Shown one piece after another: positions 25,337-34,873 of a stretch of DNA of 64,000 nt. The number at the start of each line of letters is the position of its first letter. Position 1 is the first letter of the stretch. Position numbers and translations under genes: made by a program. Below the pieces are notes generated by a model. That model saw nothing but the letters and a program-made list of their open reading frames with translations. It was not told where the DNA came from and did no database searches. The DNA comes from Nitrospirota bacterium (lineage in GTDB: Bacteria > Nitrospirota > Nitrospiria > SBBL01 > JAADHI01): the NCBI GenBank assembly GCA_029261135.1, contig JAJDBX010000047.1, positions 1 through 64,000 on the forward strand, in the 5' to 3' direction.

Positions 25337-28300
25337 TTAAACCGTTAAACTTTTATAAATTTGTGGCAGTCGCGCTGGCAGAGATTCGATCTGATCAATG
25401 ACCATATAAGACACATCGCCATACATGCCTTTTAAATATTCTGCTCCCTCTCGATCCACTGTAATGCAATAGGGATGCACACCGCTATTTTTCGCTTCAC
25501 GCAAGGCCACTTTTGTATCGGCGGTAGCATAGGATCCCCGGTAATCGTCATCAAGGGGTTTGCCATCGCTCATCAGTATCAATATTTTTGTTTTGAAAGG
25601 TTGTGCCACCAATTTTGATACGGCATGTCGTATCGCTGCGCCATCCCTATTTTGAATCGCGGGCGCAATATGCGCAATGCGTCGATCAATGCTGCGATTA
25701 TAAACCGTATCGAAATCCTTCATAACAGAAAAATCAACCGTATCCTTTCCCTTGCCCGAAAACCCGTAAATCGCAAAGACATCCCCAATGGCATCTACGG
25801 CCCTAGACATCAAAATCAGCGCCTCTTTTTCAATTTGTAGAATGCTTTTATCACGATGAGGAAGTTGTTGTTGTGTTGAGCCACTCATATCAACCAAAAA
25901 AGCCACGGCCACGCTCCGCTCTTTTTTTTGATGAGAAATATAAATCCGATCTGAAGGGTTCATGCCTGCCTTCATTTCAACCCGTGCCGTCATGAGGGCG
26001 TCCAAATCCAGGGCATCACCTTCTCTGTCTCCTTTGATACGTTTAAAGCCTTCGGGGCGAAGCAACTGAAACGCAGAGGTGATGGAATGAATCATCCCGT
26101 GATAAGCGCTTAGTATACTTTGAACGCTTTCATCTTCTCCTTCCATAGCCTGCGATTCGACCACACGGCACCAGCGAGGTCGATAGTCATCCTCTACACA
26201 ATCCCATTCATCGTAATAAAATGCACGTTTTTGATCGTGCATTACTTGATCTCCTTCCGCCGCCCTCATATTCTCCACCATCTGCTCAATCTGATCCTTG
26301 GGGTCTCCCTCTTTCAGACTTTGAAGTTTAACCTCACCCGACTCGACCGATTTTGAAAGCGCGGTGGCCACCGCTTCACTAGAAAGATCAAGTCCTGCCG
26401 CTTTTAATTTTTCGATAAGCCTGTCGGTATATTTTTTCTTAATGGCTTCAGTCTGCTCAACACGTTTAGGATCAAGCATGCCCCGGGTGGAAGCCCGCAA
26501 TTCGCCCGACTCTTCTCCTTTTCCCTCTCTGCGAATCCCCTCTTCGTCAAAGGCTTCCATCGGACCCGTCATATCCTCCGGGTGTTCTTCCCCTTCGTAA
26601 AGATAATCAAAGGCCGTCGCAGCAGCTTTCATCGAAGTCGCAACGCTTGCATGGGATTCATGCACCGCGCCCAAGACTTGGCAAAGCTCAAATATAATTT
26701 TTTGGATTTGTTGCGGGATATCCTCTTTCGTTTTTCCCGTTAAAGAAATTTGAAGCAACAATTCCAATACTACAGCACGCGGACTAAGCCCCGACAGTAT
26801 CGGTCGATGATCCAAATCATGCGCCCGCATTCGATTCATCGGGCCGCGCAGGCCGGGGTATTCCCGCCGCAAGGCCGCTTCAACGCGCGCGCCTTCTGCA
26901 ATTTGAAAAAACTGCTCAATCAAGTAGGGCTCTGGAAAAAGTGAAAAAAATGAAGTCAGACTCGTAAATCCACCCCGTTTTTCGTATTTGTTTTGGAGGG
27001 ATTCAATCAGATCTGCCGTTTCATTCATTTGCGGGTAAAACGAATGATATTCGAGATAACCCGCCTGATAGGCCGTGGCCACTTTATACCATTCAAAATT
27101 CATGTGATTGTCTGAAAAATAGCAAATGTGCGGTGGCAAGTAGATCGTTTCGCCATCGGTTGTCGGGGTATCCGGTGTATTTTTAGATGCAGGGCTTTCA
27201 GATTCATCTTCAGTCTCTATCTTATCTAACTTTGAAGTGGATTTAATCGAAACAGATTTCCCCGAAAGGGCTTCGGCAAAAATCTTAAGTGTTTTTGAAA
27301 TAGAGGAAAGCGAAACGCCGCCTCGCAATCGTGTGATCGCGTCACGACCTGATCGCCCTTTGAGTGAAAAAAAACCCTCAACCGATGAAGACCCCTTTTT
27401 CAAAAACAATATCCCTTCATCCACCCAGGCAGGGAACTGCGTGGCGATATCCCCCATCTCTTTGAGTACCTTGGGTGCGCTTAAATAGAGACTGCTCGCC
27501 ATTTCGGCATCAAAGGCCGCAAGGTCCAAGGCCTTTTCAAGTAAGGTTTTATGAAGATTCAATGCTTGTAATAAGGGAAAACCCGAAAGCGAATCCGTAA
27601 AAAGCTGGCCCGCAAGCAGTGGATTTTGCACGGACACCGCGTAAGTCAATTCGAGGAATTGGGTCTTTTCACTCTCATCTTCCAAAGATGAAAAGACTTC
27701 GGGGCTATGGCGCATATACAACAAGGTCGGCAGCAGCTTTTCTGTTGCGAGATTCCGTCCAACCTTAATCCAAAGCGGAATCAAGTCCATGCTCAAGTGA
27801 GGGAGAAGGTTCGGCGTAATACGAAAATATTCGATCGAAAGCGTATAGTCCACCCGTCCAAGCGCACGACCAGTCAAGACCCAAGCCGAAAATGCTTCAT
27901 CCGTGAGTGAAACATTCGATAGGAGGATGGGCGCTTGCCGATAATACTCCACGGCGAGATTGAAGTTTTCATCTGCGACCAATAAACCCTGTTCGATGAA
28001 CTGATCTCGCATTTGGCGAGATGAGATCTGTGAAAAAACGCGAGGGGCCTCTTTAAAAAATCGGATACCTGAGGCAGCAGATTCCTGACTAATTTTAATG
28101 CCCATGCCGACCCAGCGCCCCACTTCATCGACAGAAATGGACTGAAGCACTTCTGTCAATACCCTGAAATATGCGGCGGCCGCTTTCAGAGAATAATCTG
28201 AAAGGATTAAACCAATATTTAAGACGGACAGTTGAAAGTTTGGATCGACCGCTTTAAAAGCCGTGACGATTTCTTCAATGTCATCTGTATCAAGGGTCGG

Positions 28301-28345
28301 CTCAAAAAGGTTTTGAATGACTGTGGATGGAGAAGGCTCACTCAT
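25337..28345 (-). CDS. CbbO/NorD-type VWA-domain protein with long N-terminal helical region
   Basis: A 1002-residue cytoplasmic protein. The C-terminal von Willebrand A domain has the metal-binding MIDAS motif DMSGST and [14 protein letters not shown], matching CbbO and NorD, the partners of MoxR-type ATPases that activate RuBisCO or nitric oxide reductase. The first 350 residues contain repeated helical units of the type [31 protein letters not shown] and [13 protein letters not shown], about 33 residues apart, suggesting a tandem helical-repeat scaffold. The middle is acidic ([17 protein letters not shown]). It overlaps the ATPase gene by 4 bases. No RuBisCO or Nor gene is nearby, so its client enzyme is unknown. 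Confidence 0.87.
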   Translation of the reverse strand: MSEPSPSTVIQNLFEPTLDTDDIEEIVTAFKAVDPNFQLSVLNIGLILSDYSLKAAAAYFRVLTEVLQSISVDEVGRWVGMGIKISQESAASGIRFFKEAPRVFSQISSRQMRDQFIEQGLLVADENFNLAVEYYRQAPILLSNVSLTDEAFSAWVLTGRALGRVDYTLSIEYFRITPNLLPHLSMDLIPLWIKVGRNLATEKLLPTLLYMRHSPEVFSSLEDESEKTQFLELTYAVSVQNPLLAGQLFTDSLSGFPLLQALNLHKTLLEKALDLAAFDAEMASSLYLSAPKVLKEMGDIATQFPAWVDEGILFLKKGSSSVEGFFSLKGRSGRDAITRLRGGVSLSSISKTLKIFAEALSGKSVSIKSTSKLDKIETEDESESPASKNTPDTPTTDGETIYLPPHICYFSDNHMNFEWYKVATAYQAGYLEYHSFYPQMNETADLIESLQNKYEKRGGFTSLTSFFSLFPEPYLIEQFFQIAEGARVEAALRREYPGLRGPMNRMRAHDLDHRPILSGLSPRAVVLELLLQISLTGKTKEDIPQQIQKIIFELCQVLGAVHESHASVATSMKAAATAFDYLYEGEEHPEDMTGPMEAFDEEGIRREGKGEESGELRASTRGMLDPKRVEQTEAIKKKYTDRLIEKLKAAGLDLSSEAVATALSKSVESGEVKLQSLKEGDPKDQIEQMVENMRAAEGDQVMHDQKRAFYYDEWDCVEDDYRPRWCRVVESQAMEGEDESVQSILSAYHGMIHSITSAFQLLRPEGFKRIKGDREGDALDLDALMTARVEMKAGMNPSDRIYISHQKKERSVAVAFLVDMSGSTQQQLPHRDKSILQIEKEALILMSRAVDAIGDVFAIYGFSGKGKDTVDFSVMKDFDTVYNRSIDRRIAHIAPAIQNRDGAAIRHAVSKLVAQPFKTKILILMSDGKPLDDDYRGSYATADTKVALREAKNSGVHPYCITVDREGAEYLKGMYGDVSYMVIDQIESLPARLPQIYKSLTV

Positions 28346-29157
28346 TCAAAAAAGCTCTGGATAATTTCAGTCAAACTGCGGCGCATTTCCGCATCATCCG
28401 TCAAAGCATCTGCAATCGTCGCCTGACAGGCGAGATGAATCGGAACGCCTTTACCAATCAGTTGTCCTGCGTAAATCAGCAAGCGGGTACTAATCCCCTC
28501 CTCAAGTCCGTGATTTTTGAGATTTCGTATTTTTTGGCCGATGGAAACCAGGCGCTCTGCCGTTTCTTGATCGACCCCGGACTCCCGAACCACGATACCG
28601 ACCTCTATGGCAGGGGAGGGATAATCAAAATTAATGGCAATAAACCGTTGCCGCGTACTCTGTTTTAAGTCTTTTAAAAGGGACTGATAGCCGGGGTTAT
28701 AGGAAATAACAATCATGAAATCGTCTGAAGCATGAATCACTTCGCCCTTTTTTTCGATGGGAAGGATGCGGCGGTCATCCGTTAAAGGATGAATCACAAC
28801 AGTCGTATCTTTACGGGCCTCGACCACCTCGTCAAGATAACAAATCGCGCCATGCTTCACGGCTAAAGCAAGGGGACCATCGGACCAAACCGTTTCATCG
28901 CCCTGTAACAAATAGCGGCCAACCAAGTCGGAGGCCGTCAAATCTTCATGACAGGCCACGGTGATCAGGGGCTTTTTCAATTGATAGGCCATGTGCGCGA
29001 CAAAACGGCTTTTGCCGCAACCGGTGGGTCCCTTCAGAAGTACAGGCCTTTTAGAATCGTGTGCGGCCTTAAATAGAGGTATTTCCTCTGCAACGGCTTG
29101 ATAATACGGCTCTTCTTTTAAATAAAACGATTCCATCATCGACTGTGGATTCATCAA
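28342..29157 (-). CDS. MoxR-family AAA+ ATPase, CbbQ/NorQ type
   Basis: A 271-residue AAA+ ATPase. Walker A is [10 protein letters not shown] (about residues 42-51), Walker [12 protein letters not shown] (about 110-120), with the CbbQ-like tail [16 protein letters not shown]. It forms hexamers that, with the VWA partner encoded downstream, remodel a metalloenzyme. The pair is commonly called cbbQ-cbbO or norQ-norD; neither client is present, so I give no symbol. It is the first gene of the unit; a TATAAT -10 box lies about 28 bases upstream of the start. Confidence 0.9.
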   Translation of the reverse strand: MMNPQSMMESFYLKEEPYYQAVAEEIPLFKAAHDSKRPVLLKGPTGCGKSRFVAHMAYQLKKPLITVACHEDLTASDLVGRYLLQGDETVWSDGPLALAVKHGAICYLDEVVEARKDTTVVIHPLTDDRRILPIEKKGEVIHASDDFMIVISYNPGYQSLLKDLKQSTRQRFIAINFDYPSPAIEVGIVVRESGVDQETAERLVSIGQKIRNLKNHGLEEGISTRLLIYAGQLIGKGVPIHLACQATIADALTDDAEMRRSLTEIIQSFFE

Positions 29158-29182
29158 AATTCCTCATAAAATAATGGTGTAG

Positions 29183-29211
29183 ATTATAACCTGTCCTGTA
29201 GATGAAAACAA
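29183..29211 (-). promoter_or_regulatory. Sigma70 promoter for the MoxR/VWA operon
   Basis: On the minus strand a perfect TATAAT (29188-29183) is preceded after 17 bases by TTGTTT (29211-29206), which keeps only TTG of the -35 consensus. The start would fall near 29176, giving a leader of about 20 bases before the ATG at 29157. The weak -35 box suggests modest or activator-dependent transcription. Confidence 0.5.
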
Positions 29212-29265
29212 TTACAAGAGGGCAAAACGAAGCCCAAGAAAATCACTCAGATCGATGAAGAGCGC

Positions 29266-29295
29266 TTGGAATCGGGTAAAAAGCTATGCTATAAT
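29266..29295 (+). promoter_or_regulatory. Promoter of tRNA-His
   Basis: TTGGAA (29266-29271) and a perfect TATAAT (29290-29295) are separated by 18 bases. The predicted start near 29302 is about 13 bases before the tRNA, leaving a short 5' leader for RNase P. Confidence 0.6.
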
Positions 29296-29314
29296 TACCG
29301 GAATAAAAATTCAT

Positions 29315-29390
29315 GGTGAGTGTAGCTCAATGGCAGAGCACTGGTTTGTGGATCCAGTGGTTGAGGGTTCGATTCCCTTCATTCACCCCA
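29315..29390 (+). tRNA. tRNA-His (anticodon GTG)
   Basis: A full cloverleaf can be drawn. Acceptor GTGAGTG pairs with CATTCAC; the D arm starts GCTC, the anticodon loop reads TTGTGGA with GTG, and the T arm is GAGGGTTCGATTCCCTT. The extra 5' G at 29315 (G-1) faces C73, the identity element of tRNA-His. CCA is encoded at 29388-29390. Confidence 0.97.
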
Positions 29391-29455
29391 ATTATGCAAT
29401 TTGGCTTCAAACCTGTTGAGCTAAATGGACTGATTACATCAGGGAAGGGTCGCAC

Positions 29456-29782
29456 ATGGCTAAAAAAAAGCTAGATCAAAAAACCTCTGCACTCCTTGCT
29501 TTAGAAGCAAAGATGATCGAAAAAGATCAGGAAGTTTACAGTCTGGAAACCTATATTCCTGACCTGTTTTCTGAAATTGAAGAGGTCATCGCAACCGAAA
29601 AACCAGAGCGTCTATTAGATGAAACTGAACTAAAAACATTCCAAACGCTCATTCATGAACACACAGGTGGGGAACGGAGAGAAAACTCTGATCGTAGAAC
29701 AAAGGATGACCAAAACCCAGAAAACCGTCGCGATAGTGAGCGCAGATGGATGGGGAAACCTCGCCAACGATCGTCTGAATAA
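29456..29782 (+). CDS. Small highly charged unknown protein between two tRNAs
   Basis: A 108-residue hydrophilic protein. The first two thirds are helical and acidic (MIEKDQEVYSLETYIPDLF, IEEVIATEKPERLLDETEL). The last third is rich in Arg, Asn, Asp and Glu, with repeated ERR/DRR units (GGERRENSDRR, ENRRDSERRWMG), probably disordered. I recognise no family. AAGGG is 11 bases before the ATG. It sits between tRNA-His and tRNA-Arg in the same direction and could be read from the tRNA-His promoter. Confidence 0.6.
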   Translation: MAKKKLDQKTSALLALEAKMIEKDQEVYSLETYIPDLFSEIEEVIATEKPERLLDETELKTFQTLIHEHTGGERRENSDRRTKDDQNPENRRDSERRWMGKPRQRSSE

Positions 29783-29846
29783 TCAGAAACATCAATCATC
29801 AAAACGATCAGAATTTCAGTGATCTTAAAGTCTTTTTTACCTAAAT

Positions 29847-29923
29847 GCGCCCATAGCTCAGCTGGATAGAGTACTTGGCTTCGAACCAAGCGGTCGGGGG
29901 TTCGAATCCCTCTGGGCGCACCA
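29847..29923 (+). tRNA. tRNA-Arg (anticodon TCG)
   Basis: Acceptor GCGCCCA pairs perfectly with TGGGCGC and is followed by A73 and an encoded CCA. The anticodon stem CTTGG/CCAAG encloses the loop CTTCGAA, giving anticodon TCG, which reads CGA. The T arm GGGGGTTCGAATCCCTC is canonical. Confidence 0.97.
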
Positions 29924-30233
29924 ATCTTTTCACAAACAAAACAATACTTTAGATAAGAAAACACGGAAAAACAATCTTACAGGAAATTTTAATTGTAGGC
30001 GCGGTGTATAGGCAGTCGAACGAAAAAAAGGGGTGCTTTATGGGGTTTTGGAAGAACAGTGACGACCCACTAATAAAAAATTAGACGTGTGAAAGGTACC
30101 GCCACCCATTTGATACTTGTCCTACTCTATTTCCTTTTCTAAGGAAGATGAGACAAGGGATTTGAAATTTAATCCTTCTCAATAACAAAAAATAACTGAC
30201 AGAAAATCTTAAACAGACCTTCAACACAGCCGA

Positions 30234-30650
30234 TCAGACAAAAAACCTCTCCCATGATCCTGCTTCATCCAGGAGTTTTCCTTTTATTGCGACGTTCTTT
30301 CTTGAGAAGATCTGGTTTCTCCCTCCATCTTTGACATGATACAAATACTGATCCGAAATCTTGATCATCTCTTCACAATTTTCCGTATCCTCAGGAAAAG
30401 AAGACAGGCCAATACTTATCCTCACATTACTCAGAGGAATACCCTCAGCCTGCGGAAAGAGATGAGTTTCAATGTGTTTTCTAAAGTTTTCAACTGCATA
30501 TAGTACATTTTCTTTAGCGGTCGATGAAGGATTACGACAAACTCCTCCCCTCCATAGCAGGCTAAGACCTTTATTTCACATTTTTTTTCAGAAAGGAGCC
30601 GACCGAGCGTCTTGAGAACGAGGTCATATCGGTGACATCGGGTGACTTCG
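30234..30650 (-). pseudogene. Frameshifted, 5'-truncated diguanylate cyclase (GGDEF domain)
   Basis: The minus strand encodes a decayed GGDEF domain. One frame reads HRYDLVLKTLGRLLSEKKC, then CYGGEEFVVIL, with the active-site GGEEF at 30553-30539. A single-base shift just after it moves the reading to SSTAKENVLYAVENFRKHIE and on to VRISIGLSSFPEDTENCEEMIKI, then YLYHVKDGGRNQI, the family's C-terminal landmarks. The upstream DIDXFK region and any sensor domain are missing. The change is one indel plus 5' loss, so the remnant seems recent. A sequencing error could explain the shift but not the lost start. Confidence 0.8.
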
Positions 30651-30725
30651 TTTTTTTTAATGTTAGTTTAATTCCGAAAAATCTCAGAATAGTATCAGAA
30701 TAAACCTGAATGAGCACAAAATGAC

Positions 30726-31868
30726 TTATCGGCTCTCATAAAATGACTGAATCGCATCTACAACCCAATTTTGCATTTCATCGGTCAATTCTGGATAAAT
30801 CGGTAATGCCAGAGTTTCTTTTGCGGCGCGTTCCCCTTCAGGGCAATCCCCTTCTTTGTATCCAAGATCATCAAAACATTCCTGAAGATGAACCGGAACG
30901 GGGTAATAGACCTCTGAGCCGATCTCTTCTTTTGCAAGATAGGCCCTGAGTGCATCTCGGTCTTTAACGCGAAGCACAAACTGATTATAAACATGGTAAT
31001 GTGCCGCACCGGAATCCGCATAAACCGCTTCAGGCAGACTCACAACCCCTTTTTCGATGAGGCCGCTCTTTTGAAATAATTCGGTATAAAATTTTGCATT
31101 TTGTTGTCGATTTGCTGTCCAGCCATCAAGGTATTTCAACTTCACGCCAACAACGCCTGCTTGAATCGAATCGAGCCGAAAATTTCCGCCAATCAATTTA
31201 TGATAATATTTCGGATGACCGCCATGAACTCGCATTTTAAGAACTTTATCTGCTAGCGCAGGATCATTGGTCGTCACAATCCCGCCATCCCCCATCGCCC
31301 CCAAGTTTTTACTGGGAAAAAATGAAAAGCAACCCAAGTCGCCAAAACTACCCGCCCGTTTTCCATTTTGGCCTTCCGCACCTATGGCCTGAGCGGCATC
31401 TTCGATCACCTTCAGGTGATGCTTTTCCGCAATAGCCATAATAGGTGCCATATCCGCCACCTGACCATAAAGATCAACCGGGATGATCGCTTTTGTCTTT
31501 GGTGTAATCGCGGCCTCAATTTTTTCAGGGGCGATGTTAAAGCTGACGGGGTCGATATCCACAAAAACAGGCAAGGCACCTACCCGTGCAATAACCCCTG
31601 CCGTTGCAAAGAAGGTGTAAGGTGTTGTGATCACTTCATCACCGGGTCCGATATCTAAGGCCATCAGGGCAATCAAGAGCGCGTCTGTGCCAGAAGAGAC
31701 ACCAATCGCAAAATCGGTTTGACAATAGCTTGCGATTTTTTCTTCTAAATCTTTGACTTCAGGTCCAAGAATAAAATATTGCGTGCGAAATACATTCTTA
31801 AAAACCTCAAAAATTTCTTCTTGAATGGGTTCGTGGTGGGCTTTTAAATCCAGTAACGGGACTTTCAT
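30726..31868 (-). CDS. DegT/DnrJ/EryC1/StrS sugar aminotransferase (WbpE-like)
   Basis: A 380-residue PLP-dependent aminotransferase. It begins VPLLDLKAHHEPI; GVSSGTDALLIALMALDIGPGDEVITTPYTFFATAG is the classical family block. The PLP lysine lies in FFPSKNLGAMGDGG (about residue 189). Together with the fused dehydrogenase-acetyltransferase 24 bases upstream in transcription, it should convert a 3-keto nucleotide sugar to the 3-amino sugar, as WbpE does in UDP-2,3-diacetamido-uronic acid synthesis. The product would go into O-antigen or another surface glycan. Confidence 0.9.
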   Translation of the reverse strand: MKVPLLDLKAHHEPIQEEIFEVFKNVFRTQYFILGPEVKDLEEKIASYCQTDFAIGVSSGTDALLIALMALDIGPGDEVITTPYTFFATAGVIARVGALPVFVDIDPVSFNIAPEKIEAAITPKTKAIIPVDLYGQVADMAPIMAIAEKHHLKVIEDAAQAIGAEGQNGKRAGSFGDLGCFSFFPSKNLGAMGDGGIVTTNDPALADKVLKMRVHGGHPKYYHKLIGGNFRLDSIQAGVVGVKLKYLDGWTANRQQNAKFYTELFQKSGLIEKGVVSLPEAVYADSGAAHYHVYNQFVLRVKDRDALRAYLAKEEIGSEVYYPVPVHLQECFDDLGYKEGDCPEGERAAKETLALPIYPELTDEMQNWVVDAIQSFYESR

Positions 31869-31892
31869 CTGGTTTTTCTTATGCTCCTATAC

Positions 31893-33497
31893 TTATTGTA
31901 GTTCAATTTGATCTTTATTTTTAAAATACTGTTTATCACAATCCGGACAGCTGCCACGATCCTCTACAAATGAAAGTTTTACGCCGCATTCACAGGACCA
32001 ACCACTCAAACGTCCAGGGTTTCCAGTCACCAAAGCATAATCGGGAACATCCTTTGTCACCACAGCACCGGCACCAATGAAAGCATACTTCCCTATTGTA
32101 ATACCACACACAATCGTACAATTCGCACCCAGTGTAGCGCCACGCTTCACCAAAGTCTTTCTCAGTTCCTGCATCCGGGGGATTTCACTCCTCGGATTAA
32201 AGACATTGGTAAACACCATCGACGGCCCGCAAAAGACATTGTCTTCTAAAGTCACTCCTTCATACACAGAAACATTGTTCTGAATTTTTGCGCCGTTCCC
32301 AATAGTGACATTCGGGCCGATGACACAGTTCTGTCCAATTTGACACTTCTTTCCAATTCGCGTCCCTTCAAGGACATGTGAAACATGCCAAATTTTAGAG
32401 CCAGCCCCAATCTCAACACCTTCATCAATAAAGGCTGAGTCGTGGGCAAAATAGGGACGTTTTTTTCCGACCATGCCAGAACGTTTGTAGGAAGTGTTTT
32501 TCGCCAAAGCATTTTGGCAGGATTGAAGGACGCGAAGCACGCGAAGCCCTTCTTCGCCATCTGTTACAGGTTGAGAGCGATTTTGAATGGACTCTAAAAA
32601 ATGTAGACACTCCGCACGAAGAGGTTCACCACTATCACACTCGACAGATTCCGCCTCAGCCTTATTCGGAATCGGGAGATGGTTTTTCCACTCAATAGAA
32701 TGGGGATAAAGCAGTAATTTTTCTTTTTTCTCCATATCGTCGAAAACGGCCATTTTACGATCACCGACGACAATCAATTTCTGTTCTTTAAATGGATGAA
32801 GCCAGGAGACAAAAATATGAGCTTTAACGCCGCTTGGAAAAGAGAGCAGGCTCACAGTCACATCAGCAATTTGGGGGTGAAGATAATTTCCACCCTGTGC
32901 CTCAACCTTGTTAGGTTCCTCATCTAAAAGACCTAATATGACAGAGATATCATGCGGGGCAAAAGACCATAAAATATTTTCCTCGCGTCGAATTTTTCCG
33001 AGATTCAATCGGTTGGAGTAAATATATTGAATCCGACCCAGCTCACCACTGTTGATCAATGATTTTAATTTTTGGATCACTGGATGATACCAGAGTAAAT
33101 GACCGACCATTAAAATCCGATCATTCTCTTTGGCTAAAGACACCAGCGCTTCCCCCGTCTGCACAGAAAGGCAAAGCGGTTTTTCAACAAAGACATCTTT
33201 TCCCGCTAGAATCGACTGGCGAATAAAATCATGATGTGTCTCAGCCGGTGTGGCAATCGCAACGCCAACAATGTCATCCCTTTCTAAAATTTTAGAGAAA
33301 GAAAGCATTTCAAGATCAGGATATTGATCACTCAGAATAGCCAATCGTTCATCATCTTGATCACAAATAGCAGTGAGCGCGTTCAGGTGGTTAAAATTAC
33401 GGACAAGATTCTTGCCCCAATACCCGCTACCCACCACAGCAATTTTCGGTGGATTTGGAAGGCTCTCATTAGCCAATTGATTCATCTCATCACTCAA
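31893..33497 (-). CDS. Gfo/Idh/MocA dehydrogenase fused to hexapeptide acetyltransferase (WbpB-WbpD-like)
   Basis: A 534-residue fusion. Residues about 1-330 are a Gfo/Idh/MocA NAD(P)-dependent oxidoreductase: [17 protein letters not shown] is the Rossmann motif and [11 protein letters not shown] carries the EKP signature. Residues about 345-500 form a left-handed beta-helix acetyltransferase with imperfect hexapeptide repeats ([20 protein letters not shown]). A short C-terminal Cys motif (CECGVKL and CPDCDKQ) looks like a zinc ribbon. It combines oxidation of UDP-GlcNAcA at C3 with N-acetylation of the amine that the neighbouring aminotransferase installs, so one polypeptide does the steps before and after it. 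Confidence 0.9.
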   Translation of the reverse strand: MSDEMNQLANESLPNPPKIAVVGSGYWGKNLVRNFNHLNALTAICDQDDERLAILSDQYPDLEMLSFSKILERDDIVGVAIATPAETHHDFIRQSILAGKDVFVEKPLCLSVQTGEALVSLAKENDRILMVGHLLWYHPVIQKLKSLINSGELGRIQYIYSNRLNLGKIRREENILWSFAPHDISVILGLLDEEPNKVEAQGGNYLHPQIADVTVSLLSFPSGVKAHIFVSWLHPFKEQKLIVVGDRKMAVFDDMEKKEKLLLYPHSIEWKNHLPIPNKAEAESVECDSGEPLRAECLHFLESIQNRSQPVTDGEEGLRVLRVLQSCQNALAKNTSYKRSGMVGKKRPYFAHDSAFIDEGVEIGAGSKIWHVSHVLEGTRIGKKCQIGQNCVIGPNVTIGNGAKIQNNVSVYEGVTLEDNVFCGPSMVFTNVFNPRSEIPRMQELRKTLVKRGATLGANCTIVCGITIGKYAFIGAGAVVTKDVPDYALVTGNPGRLSGWSCECGVKLSFVEDRGSCPDCDKQYFKNKDQIELQ

Positions 33498-33533
33498 ACG
33501 ATACCGAAATTAAATTTAACACAAAATCTCAGA

Positions 33534-34136
33534 TTAGGGGGATGTCAGTCGCGCATTCACATGTTTTTGCGTCTCTTCAACATTCGTATGATGTATCGCC
33601 TGCCATCCGCAAGATATCGCCCCTTCTACATTTTTTTTTATATCGTCAATAAACAAGGTCGTCTCCGGATTTAAATCAAAACGCTTCTCTGCTTCACGGA
33701 AAATGGCTTCTTCTGGTTTCATCGCAGCAACTTCAAAAGAAGCCAGCATGCCCATCCCTAGTTGATCAAGCTTATATTCAGAAATCAAATAATCCCAATG
33801 AAGCGCACTGGTATTACTCAAGATAAAAATACCATAAGTATTTTTGAGATCAGAAGCCCATTCTATCATTTGGGTGATTGGGTCAAAAATTTGAACCCAC
33901 TTCTTCGTCAAAAGTTCACGATTAACCGGATGGGTAAAAAGTTCTGAGAGCTTGTCTATGAATTCATCGCTAGAAATAGATCCGTATTCATAGTCGACTA
34001 GATTTGTCCGCGCTGCAAAGTCTTCAACACTTTTAAAAAAAATGCCATGCTTACTAAAATAATAAAAAAGGTCATCGTAGTTAAAATCGACTAAGACGCG
34101 ACCCAGGTCAAATACGATATTTTTAATTCCGCTCAA
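33534..34136 (-). CDS. HAD-IA family phosphatase, YihX-like
   Basis: A 200-residue haloacid-dehalogenase hydrolase. Motif I is VFDLGRVLVD, with Leu rather than Asp two residues after the nucleophile as in YihX-type proteins. Motif II is ILSNTS, motif III Lys is in KPEEAIF, and motif IV is LFIDDIKKNV. It probably dephosphorylates a sugar phosphate. It lies upstream of the sugar-biosynthesis pair on the same strand (36-base gap), which fits a role in nucleotide-sugar supply, but the link is positional. Confidence 0.85.
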   Translation of the reverse strand: MSGIKNIVFDLGRVLVDFNYDDLFYYFSKHGIFFKSVEDFAARTNLVDYEYGSISSDEFIDKLSELFTHPVNRELLTKKWVQIFDPITQMIEWASDLKNTYGIFILSNTSALHWDYLISEYKLDQLGMGMLASFEVAAMKPEEAIFREAEKRFDLNPETTLFIDDIKKNVEGAISCGWQAIHHTNVEETQKHVNARLTSP

Positions 34137-34273
34137 TAGTTTAGCTATACTTTCATTTTAGAACAAGCACTCGATCGTTACCCTGAATATGCCTGTGAAT
34201 GTCTATATTCTGAAATTTTCTTTATCGAAAGGACTGTGAGATGAATACCTGTTTTGAATCACTTCCAGATTAT

Positions 34274-34690
34274 TTAGCCGAAGACTTGTTCACGAGGATC
34301 CTCTTCACTGGAAATATTAGATTGAGAAAATTTTTCGTCTGTTGAAAGTGACCCTCTTTCTATTGCAACAACCGCTGGTTTTTTAGAACCAAATGTACGA
34401 ATCATATACTCCGTCGCAAGCTTGGGTTCTAGTCGCTTCCCACAGGTAAAAATATCCACTGCGGCATAATCAAACTCCGGCCAAGTATGGATAGTGAAAT
34501 GAGATTCTGCGATAACAACCACACCGCTAATACCCAATGGACTAAAGTAATGAAAGCGACTTTCAATGATCGTGGCATTTGCGAGTCTCGCCGCCTCAAG
34601 TAAAACGGCCTCTACCTTTTTAAGATCATTTAATATCTTAAAATGACACTCTTCTAACTCTAAAAGTATGTGTCGTCCAAGTGGATCCAT
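34274..34690 (-). CDS. speD: S-adenosylmethionine decarboxylase proenzyme
   Basis: A 138-residue SpeD, which makes decarboxylated SAM for spermidine. The self-cleavage site is Glu62-Ser63 in AESHFTIHTWPE; Ser63 becomes the pyruvoyl group. The catalytic Cys lies in VDIFTCG. The last 25 residues (from about SLSTDEKFS) are hydrophilic and extend beyond the usual fold. No speE is adjacent, so the aminopropyl transferase must be elsewhere or the product is used differently. A consensus-like promoter lies 37-64 bases upstream. Confidence 0.95.
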   Translation of the reverse strand: MDPLGRHILLELEECHFKILNDLKKVEAVLLEAARLANATIIESRFHYFSPLGISGVVVIAESHFTIHTWPEFDYAAVDIFTCGKRLEPKLATEYMIRTFGSKKPAVVAIERGSLSTDEKFSQSNISSEEDPREQVFG

Positions 34691-34726
34691 GTAAATCTCA
34701 ACGAATGAATATAAAAAATGATGTTA

Positions 34727-34754
34727 AATATATATTAAAGCAATCATTTGTCAA
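34727..34754 (-). promoter_or_regulatory. Sigma70 promoter of speD
   Basis: On the minus strand a perfect TTGACA (34754-34749) is followed after 16 bases by TATATT (34732-34727); an alternative -10, TATTTA, gives an 18-base spacer. The start would be near 34720, about 30 bases before the ATG. Confidence 0.55.
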
Positions 34755-34873
34755 CAATGGAGGACAGAATTGAATAAGATGAAATACGAATAGGATAATA
34801 TTTTTTTAGAATTCCCAATCAATAAAAAGGGAAAACTCAAAAAAAACTGACTCAAGATAAAAAATCCTATTTA

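Noticed and set aside
29985-30230. Possible transposase-like fragment reading GFWKNSDDPLIKN after tRNA-Arg
   Set aside because: Stops after 14 codons, no inverted repeats or target duplications seen; not enough to call a mobile element.
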